Origin: Pseudogulbenkiania sp. MAI-1
GTDB taxonomy: Bacteria; Pseudomonadota; Gammaproteobacteria; Burkholderiales; Chromobacteriaceae
Length of the DNA: 64,000 nucleotides
Reading direction: 5' to 3'
NCBI RefSeq assembly: GCF_000527175.1
Contig: NZ_AZUR01000001.1
Coordinates: 1,027,011-1,091,010, forward strand
Below, piece by piece: positions 41,916 to 49,726 of this stretch (position 1 is the first letter of the stretch; every line of letters starts with the position of its first letter). The position numbers and the translations under genes were made by a program. The notes below the pieces were generated by a model, which saw nothing but the letters and a program-made list of their open reading frames with translations, ran no database searches and was not told where the DNA came from.

Positions 41916-42697
41916 AAGTAGCACGGGATGGCCACGGTGGCGGGGTGGAAAACTGGCTGGCGACCTTGCTGGCGCAGGCGGCACACTCGGATTGGCCGCA
42001 CCTAGACTTGCTGATCGACCAGGCCAATCTGCCTCCGCGCTGGCAGAAAAAGCTGCCGCAGGCGCTGACTTTGCAACAAATGTTGCTGCAAGGCACCGCG
42101 CATGCTGAGGCGGCGGACGAAGCCGCGTTGCTATGCCGCTATCAACTGGGAGACGAGCGGGCTCGGACAAGACTGCTTGCCTGCCTGGGCGAGTTGGACG
42201 GTGCAACAAGGGTGATGGTGCTGTTCAGCCATTGGCCATTCGACGATCTGGTGGCGCATCTAAGGCATTTTCTGCTGGCTGAATGGCAGGACGGAACTCA
42301 GAAAGGGGTGCTGCGCTATTACAACCCGGCGCTATTTGGCCCTGTGCTCGCTGCGTTGCCACCAGTTGAGGCGGAGAGGCTGCTGTCTGCGGCAGCGGAA
42401 TGGCACTGGATAGACCGTGATGGTCAATGCTGGATGCAGCATGGCACCCACGGGTACACGGTGCCCTATGAAGTGTTGGTTCAGCCGTTGCAATTGGATG
42501 ATGCGGCGGTCTCCCAATTGTCAGCTTGGCATCAGGCCGAATTATACGTGCAAGATAATCTGCTCACACCTCGTCAATGCAGGTGTCCGACGAAAGAGGC
42601 AATGATGCAAAAGCTGTTTACGTTGCAGATGACTGCCGATGAAAAACAGCTCTGGTCTCAGCCGGAGCGTACTGCTTTTATCAGTCAAAATTTATAA
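41912..42697 (+). CDS. DUF4123-type T6SS effector adaptor
   Basis: A 261-residue soluble protein. The segment 'VLRYYNPALFGPVLAALPPVEAERLL' followed by 'AEWHWIDRDGQCW' is the core pattern of DUF4123 (Tap/Tec) chaperones, which load effectors onto VgrG. Position agrees: the start overlaps the vgrG2 stop by 4 bp and the effector gene lies downstream. The ATG at 41912 is chosen over an upstream start inside vgrG2. A Cys pair 'CRCP' lies near residue 227. Confidence 0.82.
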   Translation: MKVARDGHGGGVENWLATLLAQAAHSDWPHLDLLIDQANLPPRWQKKLPQALTLQQMLLQGTAHAEAADEAALLCRYQLGDERARTRLLACLGELDGATRVMVLFSHWPFDDLVAHLRHFLLAEWQDGTQKGVLRYYNPALFGPVLAALPPVEAERLLSAAAEWHWIDRDGQCWMQHGTHGYTVPYEVLVQPLQLDDAAVSQLSAWHQAELYVQDNLLTPRQCRCPTKEAMMQKLFTLQMTADEKQLWSQPERTAFISQNL

Positions 42698-42712
42698 CGC
42701 TATAAAACTGTA

Positions 42713-43351
42713 ATGAAGAGAAGATCATTTTTGAAACTGGCTATGCTGGTTCCGCTCGGTGGCTGCATGACCTACAAGCTGGTCAAAGACAGCAATGAGG
42801 TGAATCAGGTCTATATCGATGAAAAAATTACTGGTTTTTTTGCCGGTAGTGATATGAAGACCCTGGTGGTCATGGGAAAAGAACACCATTGTGTCATGGA
42901 TGGTGTCGGCGAACTTCTTTCTGTGCTGTCCTCTCCGCTGAAGCCCAGTCTAAGCGCCGAATTTTCGTGGTTCACTGTTAATGAAAAGCAGGAAGTGTCT
43001 GGACAATTGAGCCTTGTTGCGTCGGACGCCGATTCAGATGAGGTGAATGCGCTTCTGGAGCAATTCGGATTTAAACTGAACAGGGGAAATCAAGGGTGGC
43101 GCAAGTCATTCTATATAGTTGGTCATCGCTATGATGCCCGTGGATTTACCCTGCCGGAACAGATGGTGCCATTCAATAAGGATTATAAGGTTGTGGTGGT
43201 TGAAGAAACGCCACCGGGTTTCAAACGCGCCAAAATGTTGCTGACCCCGGTGACATTAGCGGTGGATGGCGCTCTGACCGTGGGTGCTGTGCTATTGGCT
43301 CCGATCGCATTGGTCGTCCTTTCCCAGATACGGATCACGGGCTGGCGTTGA
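42713..43351 (+). CDS. Twin-arginine-type lipoprotein of unknown function in the Tle1 module
   Basis: Not recognised. 212 residues beginning 'MKRRSFLKLAMLVPLGGC': the RRxFLK pattern is that of a Tat signal and 'LGGC' is a lipobox, so it may be a Tat-exported lipoprotein. A hydrophobic segment near the C-terminus (about 173-205) could be a second membrane contact. It lies between the adaptor and the two DUF3304 immunity-like genes, so it may be a further immunity or accessory protein. The ribosome-binding site is weak and the gene is AT-rich. Confidence 0.6.
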   Translation: MKRRSFLKLAMLVPLGGCMTYKLVKDSNEVNQVYIDEKITGFFAGSDMKTLVVMGKEHHCVMDGVGELLSVLSSPLKPSLSAEFSWFTVNEKQEVSGQLSLVASDADSDEVNALLEQFGFKLNRGNQGWRKSFYIVGHRYDARGFTLPEQMVPFNKDYKVVVVEETPPGFKRAKMLLTPVTLAVDGALTVGAVLLAPIALVVLSQIRITGWR

Positions 43352-43404
43352 GTCGTGCGAGGCAAGAAACCATACTGTTTACCCGGAACAATGGAGTGGA
43401 CGCC

Positions 43405-44010
43405 ATGTTTTCTGCTTTGAACGTGTTGAGCTCCAGGCTGTGCCGGTATGGGATATGCCTTTTGTTGGCGTTCTCTCTGGCTGCCTGCCAGAGCCTGGGT
43501 AAGCCCCGAATGCTGCCGGCGGAGGTGCACATTACCAATACCGTCAGTGGCACGTCGATTTTCAATGTCAGCGTGAATGTGTATAGCAATACCCTGGATA
43601 GAGGCAGCCGCGGCGGCGAAGGCTGCTGCATCGGCCTGCCGGAGCAATGGCAGCCGGATATGTTGGCGACCGTGGCGTGGGTGACGGATCCGAGTCCAGG
43701 CGTAAACCCGGGTGGAGTTAAATCTCCGCCACCTGGTCGGTATGGCTCCCTTACTGTCGAGGGGAAAAAATGGTACGAAATCCACGAGGTTAATTATATC
43801 CGTCACCAAATACGCATCCCGGTACCGAGATATGACAGAGTGGCTTCATTGGAATTGGTGTTTTTGCCATGTGATGAGGTGTATCCAATAATCAACTCGG
43901 CAGAGCAGAGTCGGGTATTTGGACATATCGGCTACAACGTTCCTGTTAAAGAGTGGAAACGGGAAGTAATTCGTCGGATGGGGAGGAAAGAGGCGTGCCT
44001 ACAAAAATAG
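43405..44010 (+). CDS. DUF3304 lipoprotein, Tle1 immunity candidate (copy 1)
   Basis: A 201-residue lipoprotein with a signal peptide and lipobox 'SLAAC'. The segment 'GGEGCCIGLPEQWQPDMLATVAWV' (about residues 70-94) fits DUF3304, the family that includes Tli1-type immunity proteins encoded next to Tle1 phospholipases. In the periplasm it would protect the producer from the enzyme's return. The ATG at 43405 is preferred to a TTG at 43348 because it gives a standard signal peptide. About 60% or more of its residues match the next gene, so the two are a tandem duplication. Confidence 0.8.
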   Translation: MFSALNVLSSRLCRYGICLLLAFSLAACQSLGKPRMLPAEVHITNTVSGTSIFNVSVNVYSNTLDRGSRGGEGCCIGLPEQWQPDMLATVAWVTDPSPGVNPGGVKSPPPGRYGSLTVEGKKWYEIHEVNYIRHQIRIPVPRYDRVASLELVFLPCDEVYPIINSAEQSRVFGHIGYNVPVKEWKREVIRRMGRKEACLQK

Positions 44011-44093
44011 AGGCAACTTTCTCGGCTTTAAGCATTTTGTTGTATTGCTGAGTTTTTCAAAATAGATACGGCAGTAATAGAAAGTCAAATGCG

Positions 44094-44672
44094 ATGAATA
44101 CGATAAGCCTCGGTAAATGGCTGTTGTGCCTGTTTCTAGTGGTTAATCTTGCTGCCTGCCAGAGTATGGCCAAGCCGCGAATGCTGCCGGCGGAAGTTCA
44201 CATATACAACACGGTTTCCGGTACGTCGATTTTCAATGTCCGCGTGAATGTGTACAGCAAGACTCTGGACAGAGGCAGCAGCGGCGGGGAAGGCTGTTGC
44301 ATCGGCCTGCCGGAGCAATGGCAGCCGGATATGGTTGCAACCGTAGAATGGGTGAAGGATCCCAACCCGGATGCAAATCCTGGGGGTGTAAAGGAGCCAA
44401 AACGCAACCCCAATGGGTCAATTACACCAGAGTGGGAAAAATGGATGGCTATCCATAAGGCTAATTATACCCGCCACCAAGTACGTGTTTCGGTGCCAAA
44501 GTATCAGGAGTCCGCATCAATGAATCTTGTTTTTTTGCCTTGCGATGAGGTTTATCCCTTGATAGATGCTGTGCAACGCAGCTATGTGCTCGGTAATTTG
44601 CGTGGGGTGAAGGACGTGGAAAAGGAAGTCATTCGGCGACTGGGCAAGGAGCGCGTATGTCGGCAAAAATAG
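44094..44672 (+). CDS. DUF3304 lipoprotein, Tle1 immunity candidate (copy 2)
   Basis: A 192-residue paralogue of the preceding gene, with lipobox 'NLAAC' and the same 'GGEGCCIGLPEQWQPDMVATVEWV' core. The first half is strongly conserved between copies, and the region after 'NPGG' differs most. Its stop lies inside the start of the phospholipase gene (16-bp overlap), the normal coupling of an immunity gene to its toxin, so this copy is the likelier cognate immunity protein. Confidence 0.8.
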   Translation: MNTISLGKWLLCLFLVVNLAACQSMAKPRMLPAEVHIYNTVSGTSIFNVRVNVYSKTLDRGSSGGEGCCIGLPEQWQPDMVATVEWVKDPNPDANPGGVKEPKRNPNGSITPEWEKWMAIHKANYTRHQVRVSVPKYQESASMNLVFLPCDEVYPLIDAVQRSYVLGNLRGVKDVEKEVIRRLGKERVCRQK

Positions 44673-46708
44673 CCCCCCCATTTCCCGCATCCGGTTATCT
44701 GCCGGTGTCGCTAAGTCAGGTGCTCGCCAATCGCACTCAGCAACAGCAGGCCGTGGATCAGGCCAGATGCGAAGCGCGGGAGCAGGGCCATCCCTCCCCC
44801 TGCGTACAGGTGCTGAATGTCAGCCTGTTTTTTGACGGCACCAATAACCATGGCGAATCAGATGACAAGTCCAGCCCGATAAGCAGCAGCAATATCCGGC
44901 GTTTATACCGGGCCTCCATCGGCCGTATCGGGTTGAAGCAAGGTAGCAATTACGGCTACTACAGCTATTACATCCAGGGGGTGGGCACCGTATTCCAGGA
45001 AATCGGGGAGGCCGAGCCTTCTGCTATGGGGCTTGCCTTTGCCAAGGGTGGCGAGGAGCGCATCCTGTGGGGGTTGACCCGCATCGTGGATGTGCTGCGC
45101 CGTTCCATGAGTGATCAACTGGAGGTTGTGCAGGATGCCGAGGCTCTCGAACTTATCCGCGGCATGCAGTACACCTACGAGATCAGAGAGAACGCAAAGG
45201 ACAGGGATGTCCGGGTAGCACGCCGCACGACGGTAGCCGAGCGGCAGGCGGTGATGAAGAAGGCCTTGCAGTCGGTGTTGGACAAGCGGCAGCTGGACTA
45301 CAAGCCACGCGTATTGCGTATTCGGCTATACGTGTACGGCTTCTCGCGCGGCGCGGCCGAGGCACGCGCCTTTCTGTGGCGGCTGCGTGAATTGATGAAC
45401 ATAGAGGCCAAGACACTGTGCGACATTCCCCTCTGCGTGGAATTTGCCGGCCTGTTCGATACCGTGGCTTCGGTTGGCTCCACCGAACTGATGCCGGGCG
45501 GCGAGGGGCATGTCGGCTGGGCCGATGACACCATGCACTTGCCCCCTGGTTTTGTGGTGCGCTGCGAGCACTTGGTAAGCGCCCATGAGCAACGGCTGTG
45601 CTTCCCGCTGGACTCGGTGGCGACGGAGCAGAACGGCAATTACCCGTCCGGTGCTAGCGAGTGGGTATACCCCGGCATGCACAGTGACGTGGGCGGCGGT
45701 TATCCGCCCGGAGACCAGGGCAAGGCACGCGAGGGGCAGGGGATGCTGCTGTCGCAGCTGCCATTGCTGCACATGTTCCAGATGGCGTACGGGGCCGGCG
45801 CCCCTCTACAAGCAGATAAGTCTTTATTACAGGACGTGGATCCCGAGCAACTGGCTTTACTGGAGGAAAGCGAAGCTTGGCGGTTCATGGATAAGAATAC
45901 AAGCGACTTATTCACCTACTCGCAGCAGTTGATTGACCGTTTCGAAGCCTGGCGCTCGACTGCCATGGCGGCGAACGACCTGAACGCCATCCTGCAATTC
46001 CAGACGGCACAGATCACTGCCTGGCGTATTGCCCGCTACGCCGGCGGCATTCAGGCCAAGGGCGGGCCGGGCTACCGCGACGCTGATTTTTACAAGCACA
46101 GCAAGGATACGCCCTCATGGCAGGTCGATGCCCAGAAGGACGCCTGGAAGAAAGCGGGCAAACAGCGTCGCAAGGACAAGGTGCCGCCTAGCGAAGTAAT
46201 CCTGCAGCCGCCGGCCGATCAGGAGGGAGACGGCCCGCAGCCCTACACGCCGAATGTCGACAAGGACTACGAGCCGGTCATGGACAGCACCCAGCTGAGC
46301 GAGGGTGCGAAGGACTTCAGCGACGACTACACCGGCAAGACCACGCTGTCGCCCAACCTGTTCGGCGGGTTTGTCACCTTCTTCTCCGGGCTGTCCCGTC
46401 CCTTTAGCGACGACTGCGGCCAGGAGCTGCACATGCTGAAGGAAGACGGTGAGGCGCTTTATCAGGCCGTGACCGGTAATGCGTTGCTGATGGCGCTGTA
46501 CGACGAACATATCCACGATTCCCGCGCTTGGTTCATGCATGCGACCTTGGGCAAGCGCGAGCCGCACGGTACCTATCTGCGCTATCGCACCGTGTTTTAT
46601 ACCGATGGCCATAGCAACAAGAAGCCGATTTGCGAAGCGCCGCGTGCGAAGGAAATCAAACGGCAGCAGGCAGAAGCCAGCCGGCAGCGCTTGGAAAGCC
46701 GTTTCTGA
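44657..46708 (+). CDS. tle1: Tle1-family T6SS phospholipase effector (DUF2235)
   Basis: A 683-residue alpha/beta-hydrolase effector. The nucleophile motif is GFSRG (S230), with an acid candidate in 'AGLFDTVASVG' (D268) and the catalytic His in 'WVYPGMHSDVGGGYP' (H342). 'VSLFFDGTNNH' near residue 55 is the DUF2235 N-terminal motif. Tle1 enzymes (phospholipase A activity) attack membrane phospholipids of target cells. It has no signal peptide; it would be delivered through VgrG2 with the DUF4123 adaptor. It is located in the middle of the structural operon, between tssE and tssF. Confidence 0.9.
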   Translation: MSAKIAPPFPASGYLPVSLSQVLANRTQQQQAVDQARCEAREQGHPSPCVQVLNVSLFFDGTNNHGESDDKSSPISSSNIRRLYRASIGRIGLKQGSNYGYYSYYIQGVGTVFQEIGEAEPSAMGLAFAKGGEERILWGLTRIVDVLRRSMSDQLEVVQDAEALELIRGMQYTYEIRENAKDRDVRVARRTTVAERQAVMKKALQSVLDKRQLDYKPRVLRIRLYVYGFSRGAAEARAFLWRLRELMNIEAKTLCDIPLCVEFAGLFDTVASVGSTELMPGGEGHVGWADDTMHLPPGFVVRCEHLVSAHEQRLCFPLDSVATEQNGNYPSGASEWVYPGMHSDVGGGYPPGDQGKAREGQGMLLSQLPLLHMFQMAYGAGAPLQADKSLLQDVDPEQLALLEESEAWRFMDKNTSDLFTYSQQLIDRFEAWRSTAMAANDLNAILQFQTAQITAWRIARYAGGIQAKGGPGYRDADFYKHSKDTPSWQVDAQKDAWKKAGKQRRKDKVPPSEVILQPPADQEGDGPQPYTPNVDKDYEPVMDSTQLSEGAKDFSDDYTGKTTLSPNLFGGFVTFFSGLSRPFSDDCGQELHMLKEDGEALYQAVTGNALLMALYDEHIHDSRAWFMHATLGKREPHGTYLRYRTVFYTDGHSNKKPICEAPRAKEIKRQQAEASRQRLESRF

Positions 46709-46718
46709 AACATAAGTC

Positions 46719-48575
46719 ATGCTCGAATCCCTTCTCCCCTATTACGAACGCGAGCTCGGCCATTTGCGCGAGCTCTCCGGCGAGTTTGCCCGCCGTTACC
46801 CCAAGATCGCCGGCCGGCTGCAGCTGGAGGGCGACCAGTGCGAGGACCCGCATACCGAGCGGCTGATCGAAGCGTTCGCTTTTCTGGCGGCACGTGTGCA
46901 CAAGAAGTTGGATGACGACTACCCGGAGGTGGCCACCAGCTTCCTGGACGTACTGTATCCGCATTACCTGCAGCCGATGCCGTCGGCCACCGTGGTGCAG
47001 TTCGAGTGCGATGCGCAGCGGCCGGAGATCGGCAAGCGTTACCGCGTCGAGCGTGGGCAGGCGGTGCAGGCGCCGTCGATCCAGGGCGTGAGCTGCAAGT
47101 TCCGCACGGTGTATCCGGTCGATCTGTACCCTTTGCAATTGCAGGAGGCGAAGCTGGAGCTGACCAGCGGCTCGCCCTATCTGCGCAGCCTGGCGCCGGA
47201 TGCGGCGGCGGTGCTGACCCTGCGCCTGCAGACCCAGGGCGGGGTGGGGGTGGATGCCATCGATTTGCAGTCGCTGCGCTTTTTCCTGGATGGCGAGCCG
47301 GCGCTGATGCATTTGCTGTACGAGATGCTGCTGTCCAACGTGCTGCGGGTGCAGGCCGGCGATGGCAGCGAGGACCCGGCGCGCATGCGTGTCCTGAGCG
47401 CGGATTGCCTGCAGCCGGTGGGTTTTGGCCGCGACGAGGGCATGCTGGAATACGACGAGCGCTCGTTCATGGGCTACCGGCTGTTGTCGGAGTATTTCTG
47501 CTACCCGGACAAGTTCCTGTTCGTCGATCTGTTGGGGCTGGCTCCGGTGGCGGCACGGCTGAGCGGCGATACCTTGCTGCTGCGTCTGCATCTGCGCGAT
47601 TACCCGGACAGCGAGCGTCATCATCGGCTGCAGAGCCAGTTGCAGTCTGCGCACCTGAAATTGGGGTGCACGCCGCTGATCAACCTGTTCGTGCAGCCTG
47701 GCGAGCCGATTCGTGTCACGCATCAGAAGGCCAGTTACCCGGTGCTGGCGGATGCGCGCAAGCAGCAGGCTTACGAAGTGGTTCAGATTCGCCGGGTAGT
47801 ACGGGTGGAAAAATCCGGAGAAGGCGACAGCAGCGAGGAGGTACCGCCGTTCTATGCCACGCGTCACGGTAGTGGGCATGTGCCACGTTTTTACTGGCAC
47901 GCCAGCCGCGAGCCGTCGGTGCGGCAGGGTGACCGTGGCACCGACATGGCGCTGCACCTGGTGGATTTGCAGTTCGACGCGGTGCGCCCGGCCGGCGAAG
48001 TGCTGAGCCTGGACTTGCTGTGCAGCAACCGCGACATGCCGGAGCAGATTCCGTTCGGCGGCAGCCAGGCTACCCAGCGCACAGATTTCCAATTGCCGGG
48101 GCATTCGGTGGTGAAGCGGGTGCGCCTCTTGCGCAAGCCCGGCGCCAGCCAGCGCAGCCCGCTGGGACGGGCGGTGCAGTGGCGGCTGATTTCCCACCTG
48201 TCGCTCAACTACATGTCCATCGTCGACTCCGGGCGCGAGGCGCTGCAGGAAATGCTGACCCTGTACAACCTGGGCGATGCGGCGGCCAACGTGCGGCAGA
48301 TCCAGGGCATTGCCGGTATCCGCAGCGAGCCGGCGGTGCAGCGCGTCAACGGCCGGCATTTCTCCGGCTTCGTGCGCGGCACCGAAATCACCCTGACGCT
48401 GGATGCCGATTACTACGTCGGCGGCAGCGTCTACCTGTTCGCTTCGCTGCTGGAGCGCTTCTTCGCGCTGTACTGCGCGCCCAACAGCTTTACCCGCCTG
48501 CGTGTCAGGACGGTACAACGTGACGAGGAGGTGGCGTCATGGCCAGCCCGAGCCGGCGAAGCCCTCGTGATCTGA
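46719..48575 (+). CDS. tssF: T6SS baseplate protein TssF
   Basis: A 618-residue TssF (VasA/ImpG), a wedge component of the baseplate. The start 'MLESLLPYYERELGHLRELSGEFARRYPKIAGRL' (described in part; residues 1-34) and 'HVEDPHTERLIEAFAFLAARVHKKLDD'-like segments are typical. It starts 10 bp after tle1 and overlaps tssG by 37 bp, consistent with coupled synthesis of the TssF-TssG pair. Confidence 0.96.
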   Translation: MLESLLPYYERELGHLRELSGEFARRYPKIAGRLQLEGDQCEDPHTERLIEAFAFLAARVHKKLDDDYPEVATSFLDVLYPHYLQPMPSATVVQFECDAQRPEIGKRYRVERGQAVQAPSIQGVSCKFRTVYPVDLYPLQLQEAKLELTSGSPYLRSLAPDAAAVLTLRLQTQGGVGVDAIDLQSLRFFLDGEPALMHLLYEMLLSNVLRVQAGDGSEDPARMRVLSADCLQPVGFGRDEGMLEYDERSFMGYRLLSEYFCYPDKFLFVDLLGLAPVAARLSGDTLLLRLHLRDYPDSERHHRLQSQLQSAHLKLGCTPLINLFVQPGEPIRVTHQKASYPVLADARKQQAYEVVQIRRVVRVEKSGEGDSSEEVPPFYATRHGSGHVPRFYWHASREPSVRQGDRGTDMALHLVDLQFDAVRPAGEVLSLDLLCSNRDMPEQIPFGGSQATQRTDFQLPGHSVVKRVRLLRKPGASQRSPLGRAVQWRLISHLSLNYMSIVDSGREALQEMLTLYNLGDAAANVRQIQGIAGIRSEPAVQRVNGRHFSGFVRGTEITLTLDADYYVGGSVYLFASLLERFFALYCAPNSFTRLRVRTVQRDEEVASWPARAGEALVI

Positions 48576-49555
48576 CGCAGGCGCTGGCCAGGGACGCCAG
48601 CCAGTTCGGCTTCTTCCAGGCGGTGCGCCTGCTGGGCTTGTGCGAGGGTTCGCGCCGCCAGCGGCGCACGCTGCCGGCGCGGTTGCGCTTCCGTACTCTG
48701 GCGTCGCTGTCGTTCCCGGCCAGCGAGCTGGTGCAGTACCAGCCGGCGGACGAGGAGGGAGCAGTACCCGCCGAGATGACGGTCAGCTTCATGGGGCTGA
48801 CCGGACCCAGCGGGGTCTTGCCGACGGCGTATACCGAGCTGCTGCTGGAACGGCGCCAGCAGTTCCGCGACACCACCTTGCATGCCTTCTTAGACCTGTT
48901 CAGCCACCGTGCCATCGCCTTGTTCTACGCGGCCTGGCGCAAGTACCGCTTCTGGCTGGCCGAGGAGGCGGGCGAACAGGACGGTTTCAGCCGCAATCTG
49001 CTGGATCTGGCCGGGGTGGGGCTGAGCCGGCTGCGCGGGCAGGCGGCGCAGGACGGCTTGCTGGATGAGCGCTTGTTCATCTATTACGCCGGCCTGTTGA
49101 GCCAGAAGCCGCTGTCCGCCCTGACGCTGCAGACGCTGGTGGAGGGGCTGTTCGGCACCCGCGCCCAGTTGCAGCAGTTCGCCGGGCAGTGGCTGGAGGT
49201 GCCGCTGGCCGAGCAAAGCCGGCTGGGCAGCCAGTCCTGCGAGCTGGGTGTGTCGCTGTTCGCCGGCGGGCGGCAGTGGGACCGCCAGACCAAGCTGCAA
49301 CTGCGCCTGGGCAGTCTGCGGCGCGCGCAATTCGAGGCCTTGCTGCCGGGGGGCGATGGAGCCCGTGCCCTGCAGGCGCTGATGCAGTTCGCCGTGGGGC
49401 ACCAACTGGCGGTGGATGTCCAGCTGGTGCTCGACAAGCGCGATGTGCCGCCGGCACGGCTGGATGCCGATTCCCCGTTGCGGCTGGGGGCGAGCAGCTG
49501 GCTGGGGGCGCAGGCGGCCGATCCGGACCACGTGCGCTATGCGCTGTTGCACTAG
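48539..49555 (+). CDS. tssG: T6SS baseplate protein TssG
   Basis: A 338-residue TssG (VasB/ImpH), partner of TssF in the baseplate wedge. 'FGFFQAVRLL' near the N-terminus, 'VSFMGLTGPSGVLPTAYTELLLER' and 'HAFLDLFSHRAIALFYAAWRKYR' are characteristic family motifs. It ends one base before a large imperfect palindromic repeat. Confidence 0.95.
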   Translation: MASPSRRSPRDLTQALARDASQFGFFQAVRLLGLCEGSRRQRRTLPARLRFRTLASLSFPASELVQYQPADEEGAVPAEMTVSFMGLTGPSGVLPTAYTELLLERRQQFRDTTLHAFLDLFSHRAIALFYAAWRKYRFWLAEEAGEQDGFSRNLLDLAGVGLSRLRGQAAQDGLLDERLFIYYAGLLSQKPLSALTLQTLVEGLFGTRAQLQQFAGQWLEVPLAEQSRLGSQSCELGVSLFAGGRQWDRQTKLQLRLGSLRRAQFEALLPGGDGARALQALMQFAVGHQLAVDVQLVLDKRDVPPARLDADSPLRLGASSWLGAQAADPDHVRYALLH

Positions 49556-49668
49556 GAGCCGTTAACAAAAACCAGCGGAGCGGTCTTGGCTAGGAGCGCG
49601 GCCGCAGACAGTACAAATAGTACGGCGAGGCCGCGGAACAACGCCAAGAGGGTTTTGTTAGTGGCTCT
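49556..49668. repeat. Large imperfect palindromic element after tssG
   Basis: About 113 bp form nested inverted repeats: outer arms around 49556-49575 and 49650-49668 (AACAAAA / TTTTGTT cores), then TCTTGGC / GCCAAGA, then CGCGGCCGC / GCGAGGCCGCG-like arms around a central GTACAAATAGTAC. The structure resembles dispersed extragenic palindromes of betaproteobacteria. I found no second copy in the window. Folded, it could act as a terminator or attenuator between tssG and clpV. Confidence 0.7.
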
Positions 49669-49726
49669 AAGCCTTGCCTGGCGGCGCCTGGCCTGACTTT
49701 ATTCACTTTACCCTGATGGAAACACT

